From Meloidogyne chitwoodi (Eukaryota > Nematoda > Chromadorea > Rhabditida > Meloidogynidae): 64,000 nt of DNA. Positions 26,163-39,853 of the stretch are shown here, piece by piece. The position numbers and the translations under genes are program-made. Location of the stretch: the NCBI GenBank assembly GCA_015183035.1, contig JACZZP010000006.1, positions 930,001 to 994,000 of the forward strand, read 5' to 3'. Position 1 is the first letter of the stretch; each line of letters starts with the position of its first letter. The notes below the pieces were generated by a model, which saw nothing but the letters and a program-made list of their open reading frames with translations, ran no database searches and had not been told where the DNA came from.

Positions 26163-27391
26163 ATGCATACTGTCGAAGGACCGGTGGGAAAATTTTTTTT
26201 GAATTATTTAAAATATATTAATTTATTGTATTAATATAAATGTTAAACTTTACAATAAAATAATTTAATATTTTTAAAGCAAATTCCATTCAACTATCCA
26301 ATACTTGGAGGACTACAAACTGGCTCTGAAATAATTTTTCATGGAGCAACATATAATGGAGAACGAAAACGTTTTAATATTAATTTATTAGGACAAGGAG
26401 ATGATGTTGTTTTACATTTTAATCCTCGATTTAAATTTCTTGAAGTATTAATTATTTTTTATTTAAATTATAATAAAATTAAATTTTAAAGGATACAATT
26501 GTTTTAAATAGTCGATCATATACTGGTTGGGGTACAGAAGAAAGACATAAAAATCGTTTAAGTTTAGGAGATAGTTTTCGAATTCGTTTAGTTTGTCATC
26601 ATTCTCATTTTCTTATTCAGGTTTATTTTTAATTTAAAAAATATATAATATTTTAAGGTAAATGATAAAGAAGTTGCTAATTATGAACATAGAATTAGTC
26701 CTCAAATGATTAAAGGAATTGAAGTTGATGGGGATGTTTCTCTTCAACGTATTCAAATGATTAACTTTCCTCAACGTAAATAAATTATTTAATTAATTAA
26801 AATTTAGGGGTATAAGACTTATAGACAAAGGGAGATAAATTTAGTTATTTTTTAGAATTTATCTGATTAAAATTAAATATATCTTTAGTGCCAACTCCAC
26901 AACCACCACCACAATATCCTTCACCATATCCATCTCCACAATATCCACCACCATCTGGACTATATGATCCATTAATGAGTACTTCAAGTAATCCAATGCC
27001 TACAAATATGCCTCCAATGCCTACTAATCCTGGTTGGAATACACAACAAACTTCTCCATATCCAAATAATCAACAACAAACATTGAGTCCTTATCCAAAT
27101 AATGTAAATACATAAATTTAAAATTATTATTAATTTTTTAATTTATATTAAAAACAATAGAAAATTAATTTATGAAGATTTTATTTTCAACTCTTGAATA
27201 AAAAAGTTGATAATATCAAAACAATTTAACTAAATTTTCTATTATTATATTTATTAAAGACTGCTCTTTAACTAGAAATTTATTAAAATAGCTTTTTATT
27301 TTTAATATTATTTAAGATTAATTCTGGTTATCCTTATCGACCTTCTTGTAATCATTGCAACTCTTCTGGATGTCATCATTGTGGATATTGA
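26163..27391 (+). CDS. Galectin with Pro/Asn-rich tail
   Basis: A beta-galactoside-binding lectin with one carbohydrate-recognition domain. Small exons give a short leader MHTVEGP, then FNYPILGGLQTGSEIIFHG, then the sugar-binding signature VVLHFNPRFKF, VLNSRSYTGWGTEERH (Asn, Trp, Glu and Arg all present) and SFRIRLVCHHSHFLIQVNDK. All canonical contact residues (H-N-R, N, W-E-R) can be seen, so lactose-type binding is expected. The domain ends at RIQMINFPQ. It is followed by a Pro/Tyr/Asn-rich tail (repeats of PSPYPSPQYPPP and SPYPNNQQQT) finishing with a small Cys motif, CNHCNSSGCHHCGY. Low-complexity tails occur in some nematode galectins; the paired CxxC and CHHC end is unusual and could bind metal or form disulfides. 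Confidence 0.88.
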
Positions 27392-28040
27392 TCAAAATTA
27401 TTATTTATTAAAAGAATAAAGAGTTAATAGTTTAATTAATAAATATTTTTAATATACTCTAATTAAATTTTTTTTATTAATTAAAAAAAAATATTATTTA
27501 ATATTTTATTAATTCATTAAATAAATTTATTTTTTGGTAAAAAATTCTCTTTAAATTTGAAAATATTGACATCCGAAAATGACTTCCGTCTGTTGACTTA
27601 CGTCTGATTTTCGATGATTTCGTCCGATTTTTCTATAACCTGTCTTGTATCTCTCAAAATAATTGCTTTACCTTTAATTAAAATTTGATCAATTTAATTT
27701 AGTTATAAGAGGAATGGAAGTAAATAGCCTGGAAAACCAATATATATAAAATAAGATGTAAATAGTCAATAAGATGGCATTTTAGGTAATTTAATTTACC
27801 TTTATTTTATTTAATAATATTAAATATTAATATTTTATATATAAATATTAAAAAAAAGTTATAACTCAAAAATAGGTAAAACTTTAAATAAAAACTCTTT
27901 CTCTTTAATTCCAGAAATATATTTATAATTGATAAAATAATATATTTTAACAAATTTAAAGAAGTTCATTTTACTTTTTATTTTAAAATTAAATAAATTT
28001 TTTAAATATTTTTATATTTTTATAAAATTATATTTAAGAA
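27392..28040. other. Intergenic
   Basis: AT-rich. A less biased patch near 27580-27640 repeats CGTCTG/CGTCCGA-like words but has no coding frame. Confidence 0.4.
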
Positions 28041-30408
28041 ATGATATCTAAAATAAATTATTTTATTTTAATTCTTTTTTTCAAATTACTCTTTTTAAAT
28101 TCCATCAAAGCTGCTTTTATTCAATTTAAAGTTGTCGACCTTAACAATAATGGCTTTCAAAATTTAAGTATTACCTATCAAAATGAAAATATTCAATTTA
28201 TTAATAATTCTGTTGCTACACATTTATTTAATATATCGCCATTCCCTGGAAATATATATAATCTTAATGTCAATTGGCCTGTTTATCCAAATTGGGTAAA
28301 AATAGATAACATTTTAATATAATAAATATTAAAAAAATTTTTTTGGTATTTTATTAAATTAAAATAAATATAAAAATTATTTAAATTATATATTATTTCT
28401 CCTAAAAATTATAATTTTATTTCAGATCGAGATAACTATTCCAGTAATATGTCCTATAGAGGAGAAAGAGGATGTTAATATACTTTATATAATAAATATA
28501 ACAACAATTAATGGAACACCTCATGGTACTTGTAATAAATATAAATTAGGTCTAGAAAGATCACAATTTTTGGATACAGATGAACAATTTGTGAAAGTTC
28601 AAGGTAAAACTAATGCGGAAATTAATAAATCAAATAGTGAGGTCTCTAAATTAATAGCTAAAATATTTAAATTATTATCTGATGATAAAAATAAATTTGA
28701 AAATTGGCAAATTTTTCATCAAATCCAGACAATCATTGTTTTAATGGGAAAAATTAATCCTAGAAAAAGTACAAATATATCAATTTATCAACAAAACTTG
28801 CATTATCTAATTTCTCAATTCATTAATTTGAATCAAGGTAATTAAAAAATATTTTTATATTTTAACAGTACTTTGTTTATAAGTCTTTTACAAAATAATA
28901 TGTTAAAATATTATATCTGTGAATGAATTAATACTAATTTATTTTAAGAATTTTTTATAATTTTAATTATGTAATTATTTTATTAAAATATATTAATTAA
29001 TTTATTTAAAGGTCCTTGGGAAAATGTTGATATAGAACAAATTGTAAAAAAGATTAATATTGAAGAATATTATAAAATACTTAATGATTATAAAATTGTA
29101 ATTGATAATTTAGTTCAACAAAATCCTGGTAATCTAAAATTGAATTTTAATTAAAAAATGTCAAAATTTTATATAATAATCTAAGATTTAGAATATTAAA
29201 ATGTGTTAAAATTTTGATCTAAAATTTTTCTAAAAAATTAACAATTAATATGTATACATATAGGACATAAAATTGTAAAGTTTTCTTTAATATTTGGTAT
29301 TTCTGAAAATAATATTTATAATTCAATTTAAATATTATATTTTTTAATAAAATTATTATTTTATATAATTAAGGGATAAATCCAAACTTAGAAATAGGAA
29401 CAACAGTACCACCATCACAACCTTCACCAGCGGAAATTGAATATGCTAGACAACAGGAAGAAGATCGTAACATACAACTCACTAATGAATATAATGAAAT
29501 GATGAAAAGGCAACAATATGGTAAATTTTATTATAAAAAATATTTATTTTTAATTGATTTAAAGTTAAATAAATTTAAAATAAAATTATTAAATATTTAA
29601 ATTCTAAATATCTAAAAATAAATCGATTTTCAAATTAAGAACAATGGTTACGACAACAACAAATTCAAAGAGGAGAAGGAAGTTCTTTTCAACAACCTCT
29701 AAGTTTTCAATATGGAATGGGGGGAGGAAGTTCTTCTCATTACCTACAATGTAACTTTTATTTAATTTTTAAAATTAATTTTATTATAAAAATATTAAAA
29801 TTTTAATAAAATTTTTTTTAATTTTAAATTTTCCAAGATTATGTTCAACAACAACAAGATGAAGAAGTACAACGAGAAAGAAGCCGCAGCCACAGCCGTC
29901 CTAGCATAGGTTTTTATTTAATAATAATATTAAATAATATATTTTATTAATATATAATTAATTATCTTATTTATTGTTAAATATTGTTTTACAATTTTTA
30001 GAAAATTGAACGATAATACTAAATATTTAGTTTATATCGAATTTTTAAAAATAATATATATTCTTGAACTTTTTAATATTTTAAATAAAAATATAAAATT
30101 AATATTTTTTAGACTTGAACAGACAATTGGCAGAAAATAGTAATTCCGAGGGTAGCAACAATCAAGTATTAAATATATTTAATTTTTATAAAAATTAAAA
30201 AATAATATTTTAATTATTTATTAAATAAATTAAATTTATAAAAATTAAATAGATAAGACAACAACAAGGTCACGGAAGAAGAAGACAAAGAGATCAACAG
30301 GGACGGATCATTAGTTTATTTAATTTTATTTCTTTAAAGATTATATAAGTATTTTTATTTTCAGATTTAAATGAAAAAGCAAGCAATAGCAATGTATTTA
30401 TTTTATAA
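28041..30408 (+). CDS. Secreted Gln/Ser/Arg-rich protein, unknown family
   Basis: The first exon encodes a signal peptide (residues 1-25, ...LLFLNSIKAAF) and a putative extracellular domain with several N-glycosylation sites (NLS, NNS, NIS). The second exon (from about 28425) gives IEITIPVICPIEEKEDVN and an alpha-helical stretch ending near 28838. Later small exons give PWENVDIEQIVKKINIEEYY, an Ala/Glu/Gln helix (EIEYARQQEEDRNIQLTNEY), QWLRQQQIQRGEGSSF, YVQQQQDEEVQRERSRSHSR, DLNRQLAENSNSEGS, IRQQQGHGRRRQRDQQGR and NLNEKASNSNVFIL, then a stop. Splice phases agree through the parts I joined, but the 3' exons are short and the end is less sure. I recognise no family. A signal peptide followed by a disordered, basic, Gln-rich tail is seen in nematode secretory-gland proteins, which is only a suggestion. 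Confidence 0.6.
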
Positions 30409-30587
30409 AAATAAATAAATTATTTTAATTAAAAGTTTTGTTAAATTATAAAAATATATTTAAATTCTTTAATATAAAAACACAGAGTATTAAAATATGA
30501 TTGAGATTGTCACACTTTGGCAGAGCTAAAAAAATAGAGACATGGTGTTTTTATTAGAGAATATTTAAAATTAAATATATATTTATA

Positions 30588-31282
30588 TAAAGTGACCCAA
30601 AAGTCTTTACTTGCCTTTTATTTTTCATAACTATTTTTATTCTTATCCTTTTCGAGTGCTTTTATTCTCAATTTGTAGCCAATTCAATTCCTTAAAATTA
30701 TACAAAGTTTGGGATTATTTGATTTTGTATAACAAAAGTTATAAAAATATATATATATCTAATTAATCTTCAAAAAATTTCATTTCCAATATCTCAACTT
30801 GGAGAAGTTCGATTCTTGAGATTTCAAAAGAATTCAATCAAGTTTAAAATATGAAAAATGTAACTCTGGCATGGAACGCAATGATATATTTAATTAGATT
30901 TTGGGGGTAAATAATATATTTTTTTATTTTGAGAGGGTTGTGCAAAAACGATTATCTTTCTAAATTCTGGCTGAAAATTTTTAATTTTATAATTTTTGAA
31001 GATCAGAGATCACTCTAGATTCTAGAAAATTTTTAAGTCAATCCCTCAATCTATTCTCATTTTATAATTTTTGAAGCACAAAAAGAAGTGCTAACTATAA
31101 TTCATTCATGTGTTCAACCCTCTATCAAAGCAGAAGTCGGAATCTCCTAAACTCTTTATAAAATCTTATTCTCTATTTAGTTATCTATCATATGATCTTT
31201 GTTTTATCTAAATAACTTAATATTTAATAAAGTTATGAAACAAAATAAAATACATACACTTAAAGACTTATGGGTCACCCTG
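30588..31282. mobile_element. Mariner-like MITE (695 bp)
   Basis: The right end reads, as reverse complement, CAGGGTGACCCATAAGTCTT. The left end is TAAAGTGACCCAAAAGTCTT. The terminal inverted repeats are about 25 bp, differing at the outermost three bases and one internal base, and each is flanked by TA. This fits Tc1/mariner insertion. No transposase frame survives inside, so the element is non-autonomous. It lies between the secreted Gln-rich gene and the P450 gene. Confidence 0.65.
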
Positions 31283-32023
31283 TAAATTTTATTATTACAG
31301 TCGAATGGACAGAGTGGAAAATAAACTTTTTTTGCGGAAAAAAGAAAGTAACTTTGAAGGGGAACAGTAAAAGATGTGATATAAAAAAGGAATTATTATT
31401 TTTCTAACTCTTTGGATATAACTTTGTTTCTGATTATATTTATTCTATCTTATTATTTAAGTTTATTTTATTTTAATGTCTTTTTTAGCGTAATGCTTTT
31501 TTGGTTATTTCTACTATATCTTTTATATGCTTTTATAATTATTTTTATTTAACATTATTTTATTATTGTTTTTTTTTGTTATCAAAAGGACTTGACATTG
31601 TTGACCGTCATCTCCATTTTCTCGGCTTATATTCCCCTGAGAATAAATTTATTTATTTATTTAATAATGTTTATTTAATATTTGGTAATTAACAGTCTTA
31701 AAATGAAGTACTTAATCCAAGTAGTCCCTGTAGTTTTGCTCTAATCTCAGGAAATTTTAATTTCGATTTTGTATCATTTTAAGTACTTTCTTTACATTTA
31801 AAAATAATTTTTTATTTATTATTAAAATTTTTTAAATATTTTTATATCAAAAGTCTCGAATTTTTTCTTTTATATCTTTTTAAATCAAATTTAAGTTGAA
31901 TTTTTAAAACTCTTAGTTTTATTTGAGTCATCTTTTCTATTTTGAAAAAAATGATTTTAAACATAAATATAATTAAATATTTACTAAATAAAATATTTTA
32001 CATAATTAATTTATTAACTATTT
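31283..32023. other. Intergenic with one exon-like stretch
   Basis: The stretch at about 31580-31650 (plus strand) reads LDIVDRHLHFLGLYSPENKF, less AT-biased than its surroundings, and is followed 40 bp later by AACAG. It could be a decayed exon or a piece of an unrecognised gene. No partner exon was found. Confidence 0.25.
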
Positions 32024-34289
32024 TTATTCTTTGTTATTATTAATTTCTTCTATTTTAATAAAAACATTTTTCGGCTTTAAAATTTCCTTTCCTTCAAGTA
32101 TAGGCTCTTCATTTTTCTATAAAAATTATAATATAAATCAAATATTTTTTAAATTTTAATTATAAATTTAAAATTTATTTTACATTAATTCCATTCATAG
32201 AGATTAAACTATATTTTAATATTAGAGCAGCTAAAACTTTTTTTAAAATTGTTTTTGCCAATAAAATAGCAACACAACGTCTAGGTCCATAACCAAAAGG
32301 AAGTAAAGCAAAAAATGATGATTGAGAATATTTTAAATTAAACCATCTAAAAAATATATTATTATTTTAAATAAAATTAAAAAAAAAATATCTCTCTCCA
32401 TTTATTAAAAATATATTATTTTATTATTTATTTATTTTACCTTTCTGGTCTAAATTTATCAGAATCTCCACCCCAAAATTCTTTATTTCTTGCAATTGAA
32501 AAAATATCAGCTTCAATTGAATCACCAATATTTAAATAAATATCACCATTAATTGAAGAATAATTAATATTACATTTTCTTGTATTTGCACTTAAAAAAA
32601 TATAAAATATTTTTATTTAATAATTTAAAAATATTCAAAATTAAATAAAAAAAATATTATAATTTTTATCTTTAATAATTTTTAAATAATTTACAATGCA
32701 ACAATAGGACATAATCTTAGTGTTTCATTAATTACTGCTTCTAATAATTCTGAAGAAAAATAAAAATTATCTTTTTTATTTTCTTCTTTTAAATTTTGTA
32801 ATTCTAATCGAAGTTTTTCTTGTATTTTATAATTAATTGAAATAAAATGAATAATACAAGAAAGAACAAAACTTATTGTTTGAAGTCTAAAATTAAATAT
32901 AAATTAATTTATATTTAAATTAAATACCCAGCAATTTTAATACTTTTATTAAGAAAGAGTTGACCAAGAGTTACCTCCAAACGATTAGAAGAATTAATTG
33001 AGCTTAAATAATTAATTTTAATTTTATTTTTAAAATTAAATAATAATATTCTAACTTATCAATTTTATCCTTGTTTATTTTTTTTTCTTCAGAAATTTTT
33101 ATTTTATTATAAAGAACTTCAAATAACCCAAATTGTTCCTTTTTTTGATATTTTCCATTAAAAAAATAAAATAAATTAAAAAACCAATAATTAATTAAAT
33201 TATTTTTATTTTTAATTTCTTCTTTTTTTATAATTAAATTTTTTGCAATATTAATATATTTATTAGAAAATTTAAATAATGAATTATTAGGAAATGCTGT
33301 TGAATAAGCAATTCTTGAAATTAATGAAGCAAAAAATAAATCAGAATAACTAAAAAATTAAAAAATAATTTATTAAATTAATTAATTAAAAAAACAAACT
33401 CGCAAAAATTGACTAATTTACCAACATTAATTTTTATTTCATTTAAAACATTCAAAATAGATTCTTCTATTAATTGGTTAATCTAAATTAATTTATTATA
33501 AAATCAAAATATAATTAATTTATTAACAAACCGAACTAATATTTTTATTAGTAAAAATTGATGAATTTTTACGAAGATCATTCCATCTATTGCCACTAGC
33601 CAAAAACAAATGTGCTTCATTTATAGGAAAATTATTATTTAAATTCTTTAAAAATTATATAAAAATTTTATTTTAAAAATAATATTTAAAATATATTGGT
33701 AATTAAATATATTAAAAATAAAATAAATATTTAATTAAAATAAATTTTGAATATTTTTAAATAAAAATCATAATTTTTATTTAAAAAATAAACAAACTTT
33801 TCTTTCTGGAAAATTATCAAATTGTTTTTTCTCAAATATTTCAATTAATATATTTGGATCACTACAAATATAATTTATTTTAATTTTTAAAATATTTTCA
33901 AATTCAAGAATTAAGTAAATTTTTCCAAATTTTTTTGTCCATTCTCTTAATTGTTGATCTCTTGGAATATTTCTTTTGACAAAATAATTGAAAACAATTT
34001 TATTTTTATATTTCCAAATTATTTTAATAAAACTAAAATTTAATTTATATTTTAATAATTAAATAGAATTATTTAAAATTAAATAAAATAAAACTTTAAA
34101 AACTAAAAAAGATAAAAAATATTGTTTTAATTATATTATTAACGAAAATATTTTTTTTATTTTTTATTTAAATTTTATTTAAATAAAATATATTAATTTT
34201 TAAATAAATTTAAAGACTAACTTTATTAATTTGATGAAAATTAAAATTATTAGTAAAATAAAAATAAATATTGCTATAATAATACCCAT
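32024..34289 (-). CDS. Cytochrome P450 monooxygenase
   Basis: A minus-strand gene with about nine exons. The start MGIIIAIFIFILLIILIFIK is the N-terminal ER anchor. Downstream exons give IPRDQQLREWTKKFGKIY, FEKKQFDNFPERK, the K-helix ExxR (INETLRLCPIVA), the PERF-like DKFRPERW and the heme-binding loop FALLPFGYGPRRCVA, in which the Cys ligand is present; the Gly that usually follows two residues later is Ala. The C-terminus is KPKNVFIKIEEINN. Substrate and CYP family cannot be assigned by eye. Coding DNA is very AT-rich (Lys/Asn/Ile-heavy), and some middle exons were followed only by frame continuity. Confidence 0.85.
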
Positions 34290-35238
34290 ATTATTAAATA
34301 AATAAATATATCTATTTATATTTAAATAATTAAAATTTAATAAAAATAAATAAACAGTAAAAAAATAAAGTAAAAATGCGCAGAATTAAATAAAATTATT
34401 TTTCAAAAAATATTTTGTTTTTATTTCCAGATGTGTTAGTTTTCCCAAACAATTTAAAAACTTTTACTTTCTTAAGATTTATATCTTTTAATTATTTTTT
34501 AATAAATAAAATGTAAATTAGTTTATTTAAATTTTTTATTTTTTTATGTTGCAAAAAAAAAGTTTAAATAAAAATAATAAAATAAATTCTTTGTTAAATT
34601 ATTTTAAGAAAATATACTATTTATATGTACATATTTATTTATTTATTTATTATAATAATTTTAATAATATAATTATTTTAAATAAAAATTTTTATGATTC
34701 AAAATTTTTTTTTAAATATTTACTAATTTTCATGACAAATATATTTTATCAATTTATTTAATTTTTTAATTATAATTTTAAAACTTTTATTAAAAAATAA
34801 TTAATTTTTTTAAATATTTTATTTACAGGAAGTGGTGATCTTGTTCTCTATATTTATAAAAAAGTTTTTCTTGTTAAATAGGTAATTATTAAATTAATCC
34901 AAAAAATTAATTTTAAAATTATTTAGTCTATAAATAATATTTAAAATTAATTTTTATTATTAATTCATAAAAATAATTAATATTTTTTTAATTTTTTACA
35001 CATTTGATAATAATTTTTTAGGAATTGTTGCAATTTTTAATATTTATTAAGGGCTTCAATTGTTAAAAATAGTAAAATATTAGAGATTATTTTTTATAAA
35101 TAAATATAAAAATGTTATTTTAAGTAATTATTTAATTTTTGGTTTTCTTTTAAAAATCCTATATAAAAATTAAATTTTTAAAATAATAAAATATATTTAT
35201 TTCTTTCTTCAAAAAATATTAAAAATATTTTTTTTTAA
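34290..35238. other. Intergenic, AT-rich
   Basis: Divergent spacer between the P450 gene (minus) and guanylate cyclase A (plus). Only simple AT sequence was seen. The open frame at 34546-34761 is low-complexity Asn/Ile/Phe/Tyr and not credible as a gene. Confidence 0.45.
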
Positions 35239-38200
35239 ATGTCAAATAAATTAAAATATTTTTTATTTTATTATTTAATATTTTTATTATTAAAAATAAT
35301 ATATGGACAAAATATAACAACAACAAAAAATAATTTAAATTTAAATAATTCTTCTTTACCTTTACAATTAAAAATTGGTTTACTTTTTGCTAATTCAACA
35401 AAAGGAATTCGTTCTTTATATGGCTTTGGTCAATCTGCACCAGCTATTAATTTAGCAATTCAAAGAGCAAGAAATGAACATTTAATTAATAATAATATTA
35501 ATTTTAAGTAAAATTTTTTTTTTTTTAATTTTAATTTATTTTAATTTTAAAAAGTTTTACTTGGTTTATTTGTGATTGTGATCAATCATTGGCTGCTGGT
35601 TATGCAAATAAATTAATTCTTAATGAAAATGTTGATGTTATTATTGGACCACCTTGTGTTACTGGTATAAATATAAATTAAATAAAAATATTTGTAAAAA
35701 TGTTAAAACAGTACTAAGAGCTTTTTTTAAATGAATTTAATATTTAATTTATTTAAATGTTTTTTAATTCATTTTTTCTTTAATTTTCTCAATTTTTTAG
35801 CTGCTTTAGTTGCTGGATTTGCTGCTACATTTTACAATTTTCCAATGTTTTTATGGGGTGCTACAGTAGCAGCAGACCTTTCAAATTCAAATATTTATCC
35901 AACTGTTAATAATATAAATTCAAATACAAAAATGTTTTAAAAAATAAAATAATAAAATAAAATATTATTTTAAGGCTTGCAATGGCTGTTCAATCTGTTT
36001 TATGGGAATTTCAATGGAAAGAAATATCTTTAGTTTATATTTTAGATGATGCTAGAAGGTTTAAAATAATATTTAAAAAAATAAATTAATTAAATTTAAG
36101 AGGTTGTAATTATTTTCAAAAAGATTTTGAAGTTATTAATAATAAAAGTTCAAATGTGACAATTGTTTATAAAATGGAAATGAGCCCAATAATGGATGAA
36201 ATTAAAAATACAATTAAAGAATTAAAAAATAGATCAAGAAGTTTATTTTAATTCTTATTTTCTAAATATTATTTTTTAGTTATTTTAACATGTTTTGATA
36301 ATACTGATGATCGAAGAAATTTTTTATTAGCAGCATTTGATATGGGACTTTTAGAAAATAATGATTATATATTTATTATTCCACAACTTAGAAATCAAGG
36401 AATGCAACAAATAAGTAATTAAATTAATTAAATAAATAAATATTTTATTATATTTTATTTTTTAAGTCTCTACTGGAAAAAATGGATCAAAATATGACTA
36501 TTTTTGGAAAGATACAAATTTAACAAATGATGGTCGTGATACAGATGCATTAAAAGTAGCTAGACGATCTATTCTTGTTAGTTAATTAATTTTTTATAAA
36601 ATTTTATTTTTTTTTAAATTTAATAGATTGATTTAGAAAATGGCTCAAATGCTCAAATAGACACATTTATGAATCGAATGTATTCAGAATTTGGTAATCC
36701 TCCATTTAATTGTAATGGTACTTGTATGGGTGACCCTGAAGAACAAAAAGTATATAAAATATAAATAATTAATTTTATTTTAATTTTTAAATAATTTTAT
36801 TTAGCCTTCTTCTTTTGCTAGAGGTTTACATGATGCTACTTATGCATATTTACGTGCTTTAAATAATACAATTGAAAATTTTGGATATTTAACAAAAGAA
36901 ATGGCAAGGAATGGAACTTTAATTACAAATATGAGTCATGGAGAATTTCAAGGTAAGAAGAAAAAAAATATTTTATTTATTTAATTTTAAATTTAGGAGA
37001 AACAGGTGATGTTATATTTGACCAACAAGGTAATCGACAACCAAAATTTTTTATTACAATGCTTGATTCTTTTGATAGACCAAAAGTAGTTATAGATATA
37101 AATATTGTTTTAAATATAACAGTGAGTTTATTTATTTATTTTTTAAATTAATTATCTTCTAGAATGTTCAGTATTTAGAATTTCTAATTTTAATGACATA
37201 AATAAAATATATTTAATTATTTAATAGAATTTAATAAAACGTTATAATGATGAATCTACAATTTGGATAAACAATAATGGTAAAAGACCTTTATATAAAC
37301 CAATTTGTGGATATACAGGCACAGATTGTCCTCAAAATATGACAAATTATATAATTATTGCAATTGGATTAATTTTAATTATTTTAATTTGTTTTACTTT
37401 TGGAATTAGTTATACTATTAGGTAAAAAATGATTTTTTGATAATTAATTATAAAAAAATTTTTAGAGAAAAAAAGCGTGAAAGGGAAAGATTAACAAAAG
37501 AATGTATAATTTACTTTAATGAATTAAAAAATTTAAAAGAAATGAAAAATAATGAAGAAATAAATAAAAGTTTAAGAAGTATTCAAAGTAATTTAACTAC
37601 AACAACAAAATTAACAAGTATGGACAATAAAAAATTGGAAACAGATAATTATGCCCATTTTTTATATAATAAAGAAATTGTTTTTGCTATTAAATATCAA
37701 GTTAGAGTTAGAATATTTAATGAAGATTTTATACAATTGAGAAAGGTAAAGTGATTAAAAGTCTTTTCAGCACAGCAATTTTATGTCTAATAGTATCTAA
37801 TTTATTTAACATTTATCTAGTATAAAATACATTCTTTCATAAGGTCCAAAAGATAATATTCTTGTCAATAAAGTATTCAATAAAAAGCTCTTGTCGGAAT
37901 TGTGTAATAAAAATAATTTAAATATTTTAGCTTCGTCAATTAGATCATGATAATTTAAATAAATTTTGTGGATTATGCACAGATTCACCAATTTTATATT
38001 CAATTTGGAAACATTGTCAAAGAGGAAGTTTAAAGGTATATTTTAATTTAAATAAGTTAAATTAATATTTAAATAAAGGATCTTATTGCGAAAGAGCAAT
38101 ATGTTGGTGATTCTTTTGTAATGTTTACTTTAATGAGAGATATAGCTAGTGGTTTAATAGCTTTACATCAATCATTTATTGGATCACATGGAATGCTTTC

Positions 38201-39853
38201 TTCAGAAAATTGTTTAATTAATGATCGTTGGCAGGTTAAAATTAGTGATTTTGGTTTAAATATGATTAGAGAAAGTCAACCAATGACTAAAAAAAGTAAA
38301 TTTAAAAAATATTATTAATTTAATTTATTATTAAAAAAAAGAATTACTTTGGACTGCACCAGAATTATTAAGAGAAAATAATCGTAAAGGAACAAAAGAA
38401 GGAGATATTTATAGTTTTGCTATAATTTGTTGTGAATTAGTTAATAGAGAAACTGTTTGGAATGGAGTTGAAAGAGAAGATGATGTTGATGGTAAAATAT
38501 ATTTAATTTTATAATTAATTAGGATTCCAAATATACTTGCCGAAACACTAAAGATTTTCGCAATACTCTTTTCTACCATAATAAATTCTCATTTTACACA
38601 TAACCTTGGAAGGTTCAAAACATTAAATTTATAATTAAATTCAGATATTATTCATCGCTTAAAATTATCAAATACAGCTATTCCGCTTCGTCCTGTCCTA
38701 AATCAACATGAAAATATCAATCAAAATTTGGTAATAAAAATATCAAATATTTAATATAAATTCAAAAGGTTATTTAACAATTAATATTTGAGTTTATTTA
38801 GATACATTTAATTCGTGATTGTTGGAGTGAAAATCCTTCTGAAAGACCAAAAATGGATCAAGTTCGTTCAATGCTTAAACAAATGGTTATTAATGGAAAT
38901 CAAAATTTAATGGATTATGTTTTTGGAATGTTAGAACAATATGCAAGTTCATTAGAACAAGAAGTTGAAGAAAGAACTAGAGAATTAGTAGAAGAAAAAA
39001 GAAAAAGTGATATTCTTTTATATAGAATGCTTCCAAGACAAGTTGCTGATAAATTAAAATTAGGGGAATTTGTTGAACCAGAACAATTTAGTGCAGCAAC
39101 AATATTCTTTTCTGATGTTGTTTCATTTACAACACTTGCTAGTAAATGTTCACCTTTACAAGTTATTATTAAATATTTAAATTAAATATATAATTTAAAT
39201 ATTAAAAAAGGTTGTAAATTTATTAAATGGTCTTTATACAGCATTTGATGGAATTATTGATAGTCATGATGTTTATAAAGTTGAAACAATTGGTGATGGT
39301 TATTTAGTTTGTTCTGGAATTCCTCGTAAAAATGGAAATGATCATGCTAAGGAAATTGCTGAATTATCATTTGCTTTTTTAAGAACAGTTTCAACATTTC
39401 GAGTTGATCATTTACCAAATGAACGTGTTAATTTACGAATTGGATTTCATACTGGTTTTTTTGTTATTAAATAATTTTAATTAATTTATTTTAAAGGACC
39501 AGCAGTAGCTGGTGTTGTTGGATTAACTATGCCACGTTATTGTTTATTTGGTGATACAGTAAATACATCTAGTAGAATGGAATCTAATGGAAAACGTTTG
39601 TTTTTATTAGAATTTATTTAATTTTTTTTAAATATTTTCAGCTGGACGTATTCATATTTCAACTACAGCCAATCATTATTTAACAAATATAATTGGAGGT
39701 TATGTAACTGAACCTAGAGGAGAAGTTATTATTAAAGGAAAAGGAGTTATGGAAACATTTTGGTTACTTGGACATAATAATGACATTCTTAATAATAATT
39801 CTCTTTCTTGGAATGAACCTTATAATGAAGATTTAATGAATCAAGAAGAATAA
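35239..39853 (+). CDS. Receptor-type guanylate cyclase, copy A
   Basis: About 20 exons encode roughly 1,100 aa, normal for the family. In order there are a signal peptide ([17 protein letters not shown]), an extracellular ligand-binding region ([54 protein letters not shown]), a juxtamembrane block ([20 protein letters not shown]) and one TM segment ([20 protein letters not shown]). The kinase-homology domain follows ([22 protein letters not shown] in place of [11 protein letters not shown]), then a coiled linker ([20 protein letters not shown]) and the cyclase domain. [17 protein letters not shown] and [19 protein letters not shown] keep the metal Asp residues and the Glu and Cys that select GTP, so it should make cGMP. 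The tail [13 protein letters not shown]... is unique to this copy. It is likely chemosensory. It lies tail-to-tail with copy B. Confidence 0.92.

Noticed and set aside
34546..34761. 71-residue open frame of Asn/Ile/Phe/Tyr
   Set aside because: The composition is that of random AT-rich DNA; no splice partners or motifs.
37806..38003. 65-residue minus-strand frame repeated at 54172-54369
   Set aside because: It is antisense to an intron and an exon of the cyclase genes and is duplicated only because the gene segment is duplicated.
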